Part shown: positions 46,633 to 55,566 of the stretch, piece by piece | How positions within the stretch are numbered: position 1 is the stretch's first letter | Layout of the letters: each line of letters opens with the position of its first letter | NCBI RefSeq assembly: GCF_004114915.1 | Contig: NZ_CP022219.1 | Span: 5,796,501-5,860,500 of the forward strand | DNA from: Bradyrhizobium guangxiense | Lineage (GTDB): Bacteria; Pseudomonadota; Alphaproteobacteria; Rhizobiales; Xanthobacteraceae | Length of the DNA stretch: 64,000 bases | Reading direction: 5' to 3' | Translations under genes and position numbers: made by a program | Notes under the pieces: generated by a model | The model's database searches: none | What the model was told of the DNA's origin: nothing | What the model saw: the letters and a program-made list of their open reading frames with translations, nothing else

Positions 46633-47078
46633 TGAGCGCGCTCCACCTCCGCCCCTATCGCCCTGAGGACGAGGCCGCCGCGATCGACCTCTGGCATCGC
46701 ACCTGGCAGCAGGCCTATCCGCAGATCGACTTCGCGGCCCGGCTCGACTGGTGGCGCGAGCGCTGGCGCAAGGATCTGGTGCCCAAGGCCGCGATCGTCG
46801 TGGCGGAACAGGACGGCGCGCTGACCGGCTTCGTCACCATCGATGGCGAGGGCTATCTCGACCAGCTCGTGGTCGATCCCGCGCATTGGGGCTCGGACGC
46901 GGCGCGGTTGCTGGTGGATGAAGCCAAGCGGCTGTCGCCCTCGGGCGTCACGCTGCTCGTCAACAAGGACAATGCCCGCGCCATCCGCTTCTACGAGCGC
47001 AATGGCTTTGCCCATGAGGGCTCCGACGTGAACCCCACCTCGGGCCGGCCGGTGCTGAAGTTGGTGTGGCGGGCGTGA
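46632..47078 (+). CDS. GNAT-family N-acetyltransferase
   Basis: This 148-residue protein has the GNAT fold: LRPYRPEDEAAAIDLWHRTW, the strand VVAEQDGALTGFVTIDGEGY, the acetyl-CoA region LDQLVVDPAHWGSDAARLLV (a variant of the usual R/Q-x-x-G-x-G/A) and the C-terminal NARAIRFYERNGFAHEG. GTG start at 46632 overlaps the previous stop by one base. Acceptor unknown; the coupling suggests a shared transcript with the stator-like pair. Confidence 0.92.
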   Translation: MSALHLRPYRPEDEAAAIDLWHRTWQQAYPQIDFAARLDWWRERWRKDLVPKAAIVVAEQDGALTGFVTIDGEGYLDQLVVDPAHWGSDAARLLVDEAKRLSPSGVTLLVNKDNARAIRFYERNGFAHEGSDVNPTSGRPVLKLVWRA

Positions 47079-47154
47079 GGCCTGTCACGGTTGGATCCGG
47101 GGCTGTCTGCTAATCGTTGTACCCTAAGCAGCGACCACCAGCGGGAGACGATCG

Positions 47155-47373
47155 ATGAAGCTGCGCGACCTGGCTCAGGGTTCCTCGGTCTTCCTGGGCG
47201 TCATCCTCGCCGGATATGTGTCGACCAGCTATGTCGACCAGCGCTTCGCATCGCGCGAGACAACGCCTGCGCCGACGATCGCGCCTGCCGCATCGGCCTG
47301 CGTCGGCGAGGACGGCAGCTGGAAGAACTGGCCATGGCCCAACGTGCCGGCGCTCTCGCCGAAGTGCCGGTAA
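47155..47373 (+). CDS. Small conserved-looking membrane-anchored or exported protein, 72 residues
   Basis: The protein has a hydrophobic N-terminal segment (SSVFLGVILAGYVSTSYV, residues 10-27), a Pro/Thr/Ala linker, and a C-terminal WKNWPWPNVPALSPKCR with two cysteines overall. A GGGAGA lies eleven bases upstream of the ATG. I recall similar short proteins in Bradyrhizobium but no assigned role. Convergent with the ABC exporter gene. Confidence 0.6.
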   Translation: MKLRDLAQGSSVFLGVILAGYVSTSYVDQRFASRETTPAPTIAPAASACVGEDGSWKNWPWPNVPALSPKCR

Positions 47374-47398
47374 GATGCGAAGCTGCCCTCCGACGAGA

Positions 47399-47415
47399 GT
47401 GAGGCAACGCCTCAC
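47399..47415. terminator. Short bidirectional hairpin between convergent genes
   Basis: GTGAGGC-AAC-GCCTCAC forms a perfect seven-pair stem. It overlaps the stop codon of the ABC exporter gene and follows the small protein gene by 26 bases. There is no T tract, so it may only be a transcript-end stabiliser. Confidence 0.3.
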
Positions 47416-49262
47416 GCGCCTTCGAACTGCAGCCGCGCCAGTCGCGCATAAAGCCCGTTGGCGGCCACGAGCTCGGCATGCGTGCCCTGCTCGACGATCT
47501 TGCCCTGGTCCATCACCAGGATGCGGTCGCAGGACAGCACGGTGGCGAGGCGATGGGCGATGACGAGCGTGGTGCGGTGGCGCATCAGCTCCTCCAGCGC
47601 GGTCTGCACCAGCGTTTCGCTCTCCGCATCGAGCGCGGAGGTAGCTTCATCGAGCAGCAGCAGCGGCGCATCGCGCAGGATGGCGCGGGCGATCGCGATG
47701 CGCTGGCGCTGGCCGCCGGACAGTGTCACACCGCGCTCGCCGAGCGCCGTCTCGAACCCTTCGGGCAGACGGCGGATGAATTCGGCGGCATGAGCGAGCT
47801 CGGCGGCGCGTTCGACCTCGGCATCGGTCGCATCGGGCCGGCCGAAGCGGATGTTCTCGCGGGCGCTGGCGGCGAACACCACGGATTCCTGCGGCACCAG
47901 CGCGATGCGCGCGCGGAAATCCCTGGGGTCCGCGGACTTGACCGGCACGCCGTCGAGCGAGATCGCGCCACTGCGGGGATCGTAGAAGCGCAGCAGGAGG
48001 TGAAAGATCGTGCTCTTGCCGGCACCGGACGGTCCGACGATCGCCACTTTCTCGCCCGGGCGCACCGTGAACGACACGGCATCGAGCACGTTGACGTCGC
48101 GCCGCGCCGGATAGGCAAAGCTGACCTGATCGAATCCGACCTCGCCGCGTGCCGGCACCGGCAGCGCGCGCACGGAGGCGGGCGCGGTGATGTCGGGCTT
48201 CACATGCAGGATCTCGAACAGGCGCTCGGCCGCGCCCGATGCCGCCGAGACCTCGCCCCAGCCCTCGCTGAGCTGGCCGAGGCCCGCCGCGGCGAACACC
48301 GCATACAGCACGAACTGGCCGAGCCGGCCCGGCGAAATCGTACCGGTGAGCACGTCATGCGAGCCGATCCAGAGGATCGCGACCACGCTGGCGAACACGA
48401 TGAAGATGATGATGGCGGTGAGCACGGCGCGCGCCTGGGTCGAGGTGCGCGCCGCCTCGTAGGCCTGCTCGACTTCGCCGCCGAAACGCTTCTCGGCGAA
48501 TTGCTCGCTGGTATAGGCCTGCACGGTGCGGATCGCACCGACCAGCTCGCCCGCATAGGCCGAGGCCTCGGCGAGCGTGTCCTGCGCATTGCGCGACAGC
48601 CGCCGCACCCAGCGCCCGAAGGCAACCAGCGGCAACACGATCAAGGGAATGGCCAGCAGCACGAAGCCCGACAGTTTCGGGCTGGTGATCACCATCATCG
48701 TGGCAGCGCCGAGGAACATCATCAGATTGCGCAGCGCGATCGAGACGGAGGCGCCGACGGCCGATTTGAGCTGGGTGGTGTCGGCGGTGAGCCGCGAGAT
48801 CAATTCGCCGCTGCGCGCGGAATCGAAGAAGGCGGGAGACAGCGAGAGCAGATGGGCGAAGACGTCGCGCCTGAGGTCGGCGACGATGCGCTCGCCGATC
48901 GTCATCACGAGGTAGTAACGCGCGGCGCTCGCCAGCGCGAGCACGCCGACCACGGCAAGCATCACCGAGAAGTAGCTGTTGATCAGCTCGATGCCCTCGG
49001 GCGTCAGGCCGAAATCGATCATCCGGCGCACTGCGACCGGCACCAGCAGCGTGGTCAGTGCCGCGATCGTGAGTGCGACGAAGGCCAGCGCCGCCCTGCC
49101 GCGATAGCGGCTGACATAGGGCGCCAGCGCGAGCAGCGGCCGCAGCTTGGCGCGGCCCTTGGCCGGCCCTTCGATCAGCTCGGCTTCGATCGAGGGGGTG
49201 TCCGCGGCGTTCATTCCGGGCTGATCGACATATTGGTCATCAAGCCGTTCCACTGCGCTCAT
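47412..49262 (-). CDS. ABC exporter, fused membrane and ATPase domains (MsbA-like)
   Basis: This is a 616-residue half-transporter. The six-helix membrane domain runs to about residue 350 ([20 protein letters not shown] at the start). The ATPase domain has Walker [21 protein letters not shown], signature [20 protein letters not shown], Walker [17 protein letters not shown] and switch [20 protein letters not shown]. It should homodimerise and export a lipid or drug. ATG 49262 ([10 protein letters not shown]) is preferred to a TTG eleven codons earlier. Divergent from rpmE. Confidence 0.94.
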   Translation of the reverse strand: MSAVERLDDQYVDQPGMNAADTPSIEAELIEGPAKGRAKLRPLLALAPYVSRYRGRAALAFVALTIAALTTLLVPVAVRRMIDFGLTPEGIELINSYFSVMLAVVGVLALASAARYYLVMTIGERIVADLRRDVFAHLLSLSPAFFDSARSGELISRLTADTTQLKSAVGASVSIALRNLMMFLGAATMMVITSPKLSGFVLLAIPLIVLPLVAFGRWVRRLSRNAQDTLAEASAYAGELVGAIRTVQAYTSEQFAEKRFGGEVEQAYEAARTSTQARAVLTAIIIFIVFASVVAILWIGSHDVLTGTISPGRLGQFVLYAVFAAAGLGQLSEGWGEVSAASGAAERLFEILHVKPDITAPASVRALPVPARGEVGFDQVSFAYPARRDVNVLDAVSFTVRPGEKVAIVGPSGAGKSTIFHLLLRFYDPRSGAISLDGVPVKSADPRDFRARIALVPQESVVFAASARENIRFGRPDATDAEVERAAELAHAAEFIRRLPEGFETALGERGVTLSGGQRQRIAIARAILRDAPLLLLDEATSALDAESETLVQTALEELMRHRTTLVIAHRLATVLSCDRILVMDQGKIVEQGTHAELVAANGLYARLARLQFEGA

Positions 49263-49458
49263 GAGATCCGACCCATTGCATTCGTTTGCTCCCAATAGGC
49301 CGGTGCAAGAGTAGTGGCAAATCCGGGATGTCCCTTAGGGGCAAACCCGGTTCAGCCCGGCAGCATGGCTTGTTTTGCCTGATATCGTGAGGTATAGAGC
49401 CGCCCAAATCCGTCATTCGCTAGCCACCAAAAAGGCGCCGGGCGCCGAGGAATTTGCC

Positions 49459-49686
49459 ATGAAAGCCGAAATTCATCCGGATTATCATACGATTAAGGTC
49501 GTGATGACCGACGGAACGGAGTACCTGACCCGCTCGACCTGGGGCAAGGAAGGCGACACGCTGAACCTCGACATCGACCCGAAGTCGCACCCGGCCTGGA
49601 CCGGCGGCTCCGCCCAGATCATGGATCGCGGCGGCCGCGTCTCGCGCTTCCAGAAGAAGTTTTCGGGCTTTCTCAAAAAGGATTGA
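49459..49686 (+). CDS. rpmE: 50S ribosomal protein L31, type A length, zinc-ligand-free
   Basis: This 75-residue protein starts [20 protein letters not shown] and ends with [10 protein letters not shown], as in bacterial L31. The two CxxC zinc ligands of classic L31 are absent (the positions read VVMTDGT), so this is the zinc-independent form often seen in alphaproteobacteria. ATG 49459 chosen by family start. A strong terminator follows 25 bases after the stop. Confidence 0.96.
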   Translation: MKAEIHPDYHTIKVVMTDGTEYLTRSTWGKEGDTLNLDIDPKSHPAWTGGSAQIMDRGGRVSRFQKKFSGFLKKD

Positions 49687-49711
49687 TCCGGCCCGCAAGG
49701 CTGGACACGAA

Positions 49712-49745
49712 AACGCCCCCGCAGAGCCGGGGGCGTTTTTGTTTT
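49712..49745 (+). terminator. Rho-independent terminator after rpmE
   Basis: AACGCCCCCG (49712-49721), loop CAGAGC, CGGGGGCGTT (49728-49737) and a TTTTTGTTTT tail. A ten-pair stem with a T tract; textbook intrinsic terminator. Confidence 0.93.
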
Positions 49746-49750
49746 CCATC

Positions 49751-49849
49751 GTCATTCCGGGGCGGCTCGCAGAGCCGAACCCGGAATCTCGAGATTCTCT
49801 GGTGCGCAAGTGCGCACCAGAGTTCGCTGTCCGCGCGCCCCGGAATGAC
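49751..49849. repeat. Palindromic repeat, family B
   Basis: GTCATTCCGGGGCGGCTCGC running to GAACCCGGAATCTCGAGATT, a GGTGCGCAAGTGCGCACC inner palindrome, and the closing CGCCCCGGAATGAC. Lies between the rpmE terminator and the RcdA stop. Confidence 0.88.
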
Positions 49850-49859
49850 AGCGTAAGAC

Positions 49860-50369
49860 TTACCGCTCGAACGCGGCCTTCAGCGCGTTGAGGTGGGGCA
49901 CCAGCGGATTGCCGATCGCGACGTGCTCGGCCGGCGGGGGGTGGATGGTGGTATCGAGGCGGCGGACGCGGGTCTGCAGACTCATCGAGCGATGGATCAG
50001 GTCCTGCAGCTGCGAGGGCAGCTTCTCAATGGTGTCGGCCGGGCCGGGATCGGCGGCGCTGAGCTTGACCTTGGTCTTCTCGCGATTGGCCTGGCTCAGC
50101 GTCATCTCGCCTTCCTTCACCGCGCGGTGCAGCAGCAGCCACGAGGCGAGCTGCATCAGGCGGGTGGTGAGACGCATGCTCTCGGTCGCGTAGGTGAGGC
50201 TGGCGGCACGGTCGAGCGCCTTGGCCTCGACGCGGCCGGCGCCATCGAGATAGGCGGCGGTCTCTTCGACCAGGTCCATGCCCTCGCGGAACAGCGCGCC
50301 GAACGCCGCAGAATTGGTGAAACGCTCGCTGAGTTGAACGAGAGCGCCGTCGGCCTGCAAACGTTCCAT
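49860..50369 (-). CDS. rcdA: RcdA (DUF1465), regulator of CtrA degradation
   Basis: This 169-residue protein matches the DUF1465 family, whose Caulobacter member RcdA is an adaptor helping ClpXP degrade the cell-cycle regulator CtrA. Recognisable stretches are FREGMDLVEETAAYLDGAGR, ATESMRLTTRLMQLASWLLL and EGEMTLSQANREKTK. It is cytosolic, helical and dimer-forming by family. A TTAA at 50372-50375 sits immediately before the start codon, which could be a CtrA half-site (weak). Confidence 0.9.
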   Translation of the reverse strand: MERLQADGALVQLSERFTNSAAFGALFREGMDLVEETAAYLDGAGRVEAKALDRAASLTYATESMRLTTRLMQLASWLLLHRAVKEGEMTLSQANREKTKVKLSAADPGPADTIEKLPSQLQDLIHRSMSLQTRVRRLDTTIHPPPAEHVAIGNPLVPHLNALKAAFER

Positions 50370-50521
50370 GGTTAACGCCCCTTACGCAACTGTCTGACTG
50401 TCCGGCTTTGGCGCCGGCTTATGATGAACAAATCATTGCGCGGGCGAGACCCGGAGTCCAGTGACAAGCGCGGATATGGTTTCCGCGGGTCATTCCCAGG
50501 AATTCAACCGCAACGAGATGC

Positions 50522-50557
50522 AAAAACGCAAAAAAGAGCCGCCGGAGACCGGCGGCT
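50522..50557 (-). terminator. Rho-independent terminator on the minus strand
   Basis: Read on the minus strand, AGCCGCCGG-TCT-CCGGCGGCT is followed by CTTTTTTGCGTTTTTG. The nine-pair stem plus T tract is convincing. No minus-strand protein gene ends just before it; the nearest (DUF1192) stops 400 bases upstream, so it probably ends a small RNA or a short leader. Confidence 0.8.
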
Positions 50558-50690
50558 TTGAAAGTTGATAACAGGGAGGCGTCAAACAGAGTGGACAGGA
50601 GCCACTCGGTGTCCAAACGAGGACAGTTCAGTCATAAACCCGAAAGCTTAATCGACCGTAAACGAGCCAATTTCTTGAGGGTTCGTTAGC
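50558..50690 (-). ncRNA. Candidate small RNA ending at the 50522-50557 terminator
   Basis: About 130 bases with no repeat content precede the minus-strand terminator. Within them is a 17-codon frame reading MTELSSFGHRVAPVHSV at about 50632-50582, and a stem-capable GGACACCGAGTGGCTCCTGT with GTCC. I found no clear promoter. Either a trans-acting small RNA or a tiny peptide mRNA would fit; called only from the orphan terminator. Confidence 0.35.
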
Positions 50691-50736
50691 CATGTCGGCC
50701 AGTGGCCGAGGGGGATACGGAACAAAACTCTCCGCC

Positions 50737-50868
50737 GTCATTCGGGGGCGCGACGAAGTCGCGAGCCCGGAATCCATAATCCTAGGAAGACGGGGTGGCC
50801 GTCTGCCAGTTTCAACGGCCTGTGGTTATGGATTCCAGGCTCGGCGCTCCGCGCCGCCCCGGAATGAC
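50737..50868. repeat. Palindromic repeat, family B
   Basis: GTCATTCGGGGGCGCGACGA running to GCGAGCCCGGAATCCATAAT, then an inverted unit GATTCCAGGCTCGGCGCTCC ending CGCCCCGGAATGAC. Confidence 0.85.
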
Positions 50869-50957
50869 AACACGAAATAATTTGGCGAGGCGTGGATCCC
50901 GGATCGACGCGCTTATGGCGCGCTTGTCCGGGACGACGGCTGTTGGTGTGGCGGCGA

Positions 50958-51143
50958 CTACGACTTGAAAAAGCTGTTCGCCGCATCGCGCGAGGCGCGC
51001 TTCCTGGTGGCGGCTTCCTCCAGCCTTGCGATCTCGGTCTTGAGCAGCGTCACGCGCTCGGTCAGCTCCTCGACCGACAAGAGTGAGAGATCCTGTCCGA
51101 TCTCATGCGTGATCTTCTTGCGCGGGCGGTCGTCGTCTTCCAT
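50958..51143 (-). CDS. DUF1192 family protein
   Basis: This 61-residue protein reads MEDDDRPRKKITHEIGQDLS with the coiled segment SLLSVEELTERVTLLKTEIA, the diagnostic wording of alphaproteobacterial DUF1192 proteins. ATG 51143 is preferred over ATG 51149 because a GAGG sits six bases before it. Function unknown; often near the quinone oxidoreductase gene and rcdA in relatives (recollection). Confidence 0.88.
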   Translation of the reverse strand: MEDDDRPRKKITHEIGQDLSLLSVEELTERVTLLKTEIARLEEAATRKRASRDAANSFFKS

Positions 51144-51265
51144 CGCCATCCTCGTTTCTCCCAAAGTCCGCGGACCGGACCCCACGGCTGAGGCGGTTGC
51201 CAGTCCGGACCGCGCTGGCTAAGCAGGGGCCTCGTTCATCCCGCACCTTTGCTCAAGGACACATC

Positions 51266-52264
51266 ATGGACAAGCTGCCCGCGCAAATGACCGTGGTCGC
51301 CATCTCCAAGCCCGGCGGACCGGAGGTGCTGGTGCCCGAACAACGCCCCGTGCCGCAGCCGGGTCCTGACGAGATTTTGGTCAAAGTGATGGCCGCGGGC
51401 GTCAACCGGCCCGACGTGGCGCAGCGCTCCGGCGCCTATCCGCCGCCGCCCGGCGCCAGCGACCTGCCCGGCCTCGAGATCGCCGGTGAGGTCGTCGCCG
51501 TCGGCAGCAATGCCAAGCGGCACAAGATCGGCGACAAGGTGATGTCGCTCGTCGCCGGCGGCGGCTATGCGCAGTACTGCATCGCCCAGGACGCCCAGGC
51601 GATGAGCGTGCCGCCGGCGCTGTCGATCAAGGAAGCCGGCGCGCTGCCGGAAACCCTGATGACGGTCTGGCACAACGTGTTCGAGCGCGGCGGCCTCAAG
51701 GCCGGTGAGACGCTGCTGATCCATGGCGGCTCCTCCGGCATCGGCACGATGGCGATCCAGCTCGCGAAGGCGTTCGGCGCCAAGGTGTTCGTCACCGTGG
51801 GATCGCAGGACAAGATCGACGCCTGCCTCAAGCTGGGTGCCGACCGCGCCATTAACTACAAGACCGAGGACTTCGTCGCCGTGGTCAAGGAAGAGACCAA
51901 CAAGGAAGGCGTCAACCTGATCCTCGACATGGTTGCCGGCGACTATGTCGACCGCAACTATGATGCCGCCGCGGTCGACGGCCGGATCGTGCAGATCGCA
52001 ACCCTCACCGGGCCCAAGGTCACCGTCAACATCGCCAAGGTGATGGTCAAACGCCTCACCCATACCGGCTCGACCCTGCGCCCCCGTACTAATGCGGACA
52101 AGGCGGCAATGGTGGCCGCAATCGAGCAGAAAGTGATGCCGCTGCTGCGCGAAGGCCGCGTCAAACCGCTGATGGACAGCACTTTCCCGCTGGAAAAGGC
52201 GGCCGATGCGCATCGGCGCATGGAAACCAGCGCACATATTGGCAAAATTGTGTTGGAGGTCTAG
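51266..52264 (+). CDS. NAD(P)H-quinone oxidoreductase, zinc-independent MDR family (PIG3-like)
   Basis: This 332-residue medium-chain reductase has the N-terminal catalytic domain (VLVKVMAAGVNRPDVAQRSG-like segment and YPPPPGASDLPGLEIAGEVV) and a Rossmann domain with LLIHGGSSGIGTMAIQLAKA. Zinc-ligand cysteines of alcohol dehydrogenases are missing. It fits the PIG3 quinone oxidoreductase group (TIGR02824). ATG 51266 follows AAGGAC by six bases. Divergent from the DUF1192 gene. Confidence 0.92.
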   Translation: MDKLPAQMTVVAISKPGGPEVLVPEQRPVPQPGPDEILVKVMAAGVNRPDVAQRSGAYPPPPGASDLPGLEIAGEVVAVGSNAKRHKIGDKVMSLVAGGGYAQYCIAQDAQAMSVPPALSIKEAGALPETLMTVWHNVFERGGLKAGETLLIHGGSSGIGTMAIQLAKAFGAKVFVTVGSQDKIDACLKLGADRAINYKTEDFVAVVKEETNKEGVNLILDMVAGDYVDRNYDAAAVDGRIVQIATLTGPKVTVNIAKVMVKRLTHTGSTLRPRTNADKAAMVAAIEQKVMPLLREGRVKPLMDSTFPLEKAADAHRRMETSAHIGKIVLEV

Positions 52265-52416
52265 GCCTCCGGCCCACAGGCGCCGGCGGAAACCCTTTGA
52301 TTTTCCTTGCTTTCGTGGCATCTATCGCGACGCACCGGGCGGTTTCCGGCCGGCCTGTGATCACCTTCTAGAATCGCCTTGCACTCGAAGTTTGCGTCGA
52401 ACGCGGAGAACTGACC

Positions 52417-55293
52417 TTGCGTCTGATCAGGTGCCTCGCGCCCATCGCGCTGGGCCTCATGATTCTTGTCGCCGCGTCCCCGGCGCGCGCGCTCGATGCC
52501 GTCAGCGTCCGCAGTGACGCGCCCGCGATCGACCTCACCGGCGTACTCGAGCATCAGCGCAGCGATGCCGATCGCATCCAGGTCTCCACCGCGCCCGGCA
52601 CCGACGGCATCGTCCGCCGCATCGAGGTGCGCGCCCGCGAGGGCGGGCAGAACTGGGTGGTGTTTGCGCTCGCCAACAACACCGACGACCAGCTCGACCG
52701 CCTGATCGTCGCCCCGCACTACCGCATCGTTTCGTCGGGATTGCTCTGGCCCGATCTCGGGCTGTCGCGCATCGCGACCATCACGCCTTCGATCGGCGAC
52801 CGGCCCGAACGTCAGGAAAGTGCAACTGCGGACGTGTTCCGCATCACGCTCGATCCCGGCGCCGTCGTTACCTTCGTCGCGGAGCTGCGCACCGACAAGC
52901 TGCCGCAGCTCTACCTGTGGGAACCCGAAGCCTACAAGGACAAGGTCAACTCGTTCACGCTCTACCAGGGCATCGTGATCGGCATCTCCGGCTTGCTCGC
53001 GCTGGTGCTGACCATTCTGTTCGTGGTCAAGGGCAGCATCATGTTCCCGGCCGCCGCCGCGCTGGCCTGGGCGGTGCTGGTCTATATCGGCGTCGATTTC
53101 GGCTTCTGGGGCAAGGTGCTCGACATGTCGAACAACGCCGAGCGCATCTGGCGCGCGGCGGGTGAAGCGATCCTGGCGGCGACGCTCCTGGTGTTCCTGT
53201 TCGCCTATCTCAATCTCAGCCGCTGGCACGTGCGCTATTCGCACATCACGGTGGGCTGGCTCGCGTTCCTCGGCTCGCTGGTGGCGCTGGCCCTGTTCGA
53301 TCCGGCGGTGGCCTCCGGCATCGCGCGCATCTCGCTGGTGCTGATCGCCTTCGCCGGCTTCGCGCTGATCGTCTATCTGTCCACCCACGGCTTCGACCGC
53401 GCGGTGCTGTTGATCCCGACCTGGTTCCTGCTGGTGGTCTGGGTGGTCGCGGCCGGCATGACGGTCGCGGGTTCCGTCACCAACGACATCGTCGGCCCTG
53501 CCCTGCTCGGCGGCCTCGTGCTGATCGTGATGCTGATCGGCTTCACGGTGATGCAGCACGCCTTTGCCGGCGGCGGCGCCAGCACCGGCGTCGTCTCCGA
53601 CATCGAGCGGCGCGCCCTGGCGCTGGCCGGCTCCGGCGATTTGATCTGGGACTGGGACGTCTCCGCCGACAAGGTCTTCACCAGCCCGGAGACCGAGGCC
53701 CTGCTCGGCCTCAAGCGCGGCACGCTGGAAGGCCCGGCCGCTTCCTGGCTGGAGGTGCTGCATCCGCTCGACCAGGATCGTTTCCGCGCCGCGCTCGACA
53801 GCGTGCTGGACCAGCGCCGCGGCCGTCTGGTGCAGGATTTCCGCCTGCGCACCCCTGACGGTCACTTCATGTGGTTCGCGCTCAAGGCGCGTCCGGTGGT
53901 CGGCTCGGACGGCGAGGTCTCGCGCGTCGTCGGCACGCTCACCGACGTCACCGAGCTGCGCAATGCCGAGGAGCGCCTGCTGCACGATTCCGTGCACGAC
54001 AACCTCACCGGCCTGCCCAACCGCAAACTTTTTATGGACCGGCTCCGCGCGGTCGCGCATTTCGCCAAGAGCATGCCGACGCTGCGGCCGACGCTGATGG
54101 TGATCGACCTCGACCGCTTCAAGCAGGTCAACGATTCCGTCGGCATCGCGGTCGGCGATTCCATCCTGCTGACGCTGGCGCGCCGCCTCACCCGCATCCT
54201 GAAGCCGCAGGACACGCTGGCCCGCATGGCCGGCGATCAGTTCGGTCTGATCCTGCTGTCGGAGCAGGACCCGGCCCGCATCACCGCCTTCGCCGAGACC
54301 ATCCGCAAAACCATCCGCGCGCCGATCGCCTTCAACGACCGCGAGATCTTCCTCACCGCCTCGATCGGCCTCGCGCTGTCCGACCCGCAGACGCAGCTGA
54401 CGGACGAGATCATCAAGGACGCCGAGCTTGCGATGTATCACTCCAAGCGCATCGGCGGCGACCGCATCGACGTCTACAAGCCCGCGATGCGGGCGCGCAA
54501 GACCGATCGCCTGACGCTGGAGAGCGAGCTGCGCCGCGCCATCGAGCGGCAGGAGCTGACGATCCTGTACCAGCCGATCGTGCGGCTGGAGGATCGTTCG
54601 GTCGCCGGCTTCGAAGCGCTGGTGCGCTGGGATCACCCGAAGCTCGGGCGCATGGCGCCGTCGGAATTCATCACCATCGCGGAAGAGACCGGCCTGATCG
54701 TCGACCTCGGCATGTTCGTACTCGACCAGACCGCGAAACAGCTCTCGGTGTGGCAGCGCGCGATGCGCTCGCGGGAGCCGATCTTCGCCTCGGTCAACGT
54801 CTCCTCGCGGCAGCTGCTGCGTCACGATCTGATCCACGACATCCGCACCGTGCTGTCGCGCTCCTCGGTAGCGCGCGGCACGCTCAAGCTGGAGCTGACG
54901 GAATCGCTGGTGATGGAGAATCCGGAGCACGCCGCGCAGATGCTGACGCGGATCCGCGAGCTCGGCACCGGGCTCTCGCTCGACGATTTCGGCACCGGCC
55001 ATTCCTCGCTGGCCTATCTGCAGCGCTTCCCGTTCGACACCATCAAGATCGACCAGTCGTTTGTGCGCACCACCAACCGCGGCACGCGCCCGGTGATCCT
55101 GAAGTCGATCATTGCGCTCGCGCACGATCTCGGCATGGACGTGGTGGCCGAGGGCGCCGAGACGGATTCGGATGCGGTCGAGCTCTACCAGATGGGCTGC
55201 GAATATGCGCAAGGCTTTGCCTTCGGGGAGCCGATGGATGCGGACGCGGCGATGCGGCTGCTGACCGAAGTGCGGCTGGAAGCGGCGAGCTGA
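52417..55293 (+). CDS. Membrane PAS-GGDEF-EAL protein, probable c-di-GMP phosphodiesterase
   Basis: This 958-residue protein starts at TTG 52417 with GGAG upstream. Order: signal peptide (to about residue 26), periplasmic beta domain (about 27-175), a block of seven or so transmembrane helices (about 178-385), PAS (about 403-515), GGDEF-like (about 524-688) and EAL (about 698-945). The cyclase signature is AGDQF instead of GGDEF, so that domain is probably regulatory. The EAL domain keeps FEALVRWDHP, VNVSSRQL, LELTESLVMENPEH, DDFGTGHSSLAYLQRFP, KIDQSF and AEGAET, consistent with an active phosphodiesterase. Confidence 0.93.
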   Translation: MRLIRCLAPIALGLMILVAASPARALDAVSVRSDAPAIDLTGVLEHQRSDADRIQVSTAPGTDGIVRRIEVRAREGGQNWVVFALANNTDDQLDRLIVAPHYRIVSSGLLWPDLGLSRIATITPSIGDRPERQESATADVFRITLDPGAVVTFVAELRTDKLPQLYLWEPEAYKDKVNSFTLYQGIVIGISGLLALVLTILFVVKGSIMFPAAAALAWAVLVYIGVDFGFWGKVLDMSNNAERIWRAAGEAILAATLLVFLFAYLNLSRWHVRYSHITVGWLAFLGSLVALALFDPAVASGIARISLVLIAFAGFALIVYLSTHGFDRAVLLIPTWFLLVVWVVAAGMTVAGSVTNDIVGPALLGGLVLIVMLIGFTVMQHAFAGGGASTGVVSDIERRALALAGSGDLIWDWDVSADKVFTSPETEALLGLKRGTLEGPAASWLEVLHPLDQDRFRAALDSVLDQRRGRLVQDFRLRTPDGHFMWFALKARPVVGSDGEVSRVVGTLTDVTELRNAEERLLHDSVHDNLTGLPNRKLFMDRLRAVAHFAKSMPTLRPTLMVIDLDRFKQVNDSVGIAVGDSILLTLARRLTRILKPQDTLARMAGDQFGLILLSEQDPARITAFAETIRKTIRAPIAFNDREIFLTASIGLALSDPQTQLTDEIIKDAELAMYHSKRIGGDRIDVYKPAMRARKTDRLTLESELRRAIERQELTILYQPIVRLEDRSVAGFEALVRWDHPKLGRMAPSEFITIAEETGLIVDLGMFVLDQTAKQLSVWQRAMRSREPIFASVNVSSRQLLRHDLIHDIRTVLSRSSVARGTLKLELTESLVMENPEHAAQMLTRIRELGTGLSLDDFGTGHSSLAYLQRFPFDTIKIDQSFVRTTNRGTRPVILKSIIALAHDLGMDVVAEGAETDSDAVELYQMGCEYAQGFAFGEPMDADAAMRLLTEVRLEAAS

Positions 55294-55304
55294 TCGTGCT
55301 CTTA

Positions 55305-55547
55305 CCCTCCCCTGGAGAGCAGGGCTATCGCATATGGCTCTTAGCGCGAGCTGAGCGCGCGCCTCATCCTTCGAGACGACCGCTTCGCGGTCTCCTCAGG
55401 ATGAGGCTAAGCGATATCGGAGGCCGTTGAAACGAGCGAAATGCCCTCAGTCCTCATCCTGAGGGCCCGCCAACGGCGGGCGTCTCGAAGGATGGCCACG
55501 GGCGACATCACTCCCATATGCGATTGCCCTGCCCTGGAGAGGGAGGG
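55305..55547. mobile_element. MITE-like element, copy 2 (about 243 bases)
   Basis: The same element as at 24334-24573: left end 55305-55337 (CCCTCCCCTGGAGAGCAGGG, then CTATCGCATATGG), right end 55514-55547 (CCATATGCGATTGCCCTGCC, then CTGGAGAGGGAGGG). The interior differs from copy 1 by only a few bases. It is flanked by TA on both sides (CTTA before, TAAG after), as expected for insertion at a TA with duplication. It lies 11 bases after the EAL-gene stop. Confidence 0.82.
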
Positions 55548-55566
55548 TAAGAGCGTGGCGCAACCA

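Larger units (their letters stand above)
50370..50957. other. 588-base intergenic region with terminator-like hairpin, repeat and possible small RNA
   Basis: From left to right: the RcdA upstream region, a minus-strand intrinsic terminator (50522-50557), about 130 bases of low-repeat sequence that may encode a minus-strand small RNA, a TTAA-N7-TAAA motif (50648-50662), and a family-B repeat (50737-50868). No longer protein gene is supported. Confidence 0.7.

Noticed and set aside
50419..50616. 65-codon minus-strand frame over the 50522-50557 hairpin
   Set aside because: It reads through an intrinsic terminator, so it is unlikely to be translated whole.
10707..55547. CRISPR array made of the CCTCATCCTGAGG repeats
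   Set aside because: The repeats occur as scattered opposed pairs rather than as regularly spaced direct repeats, and no cas gene is present.
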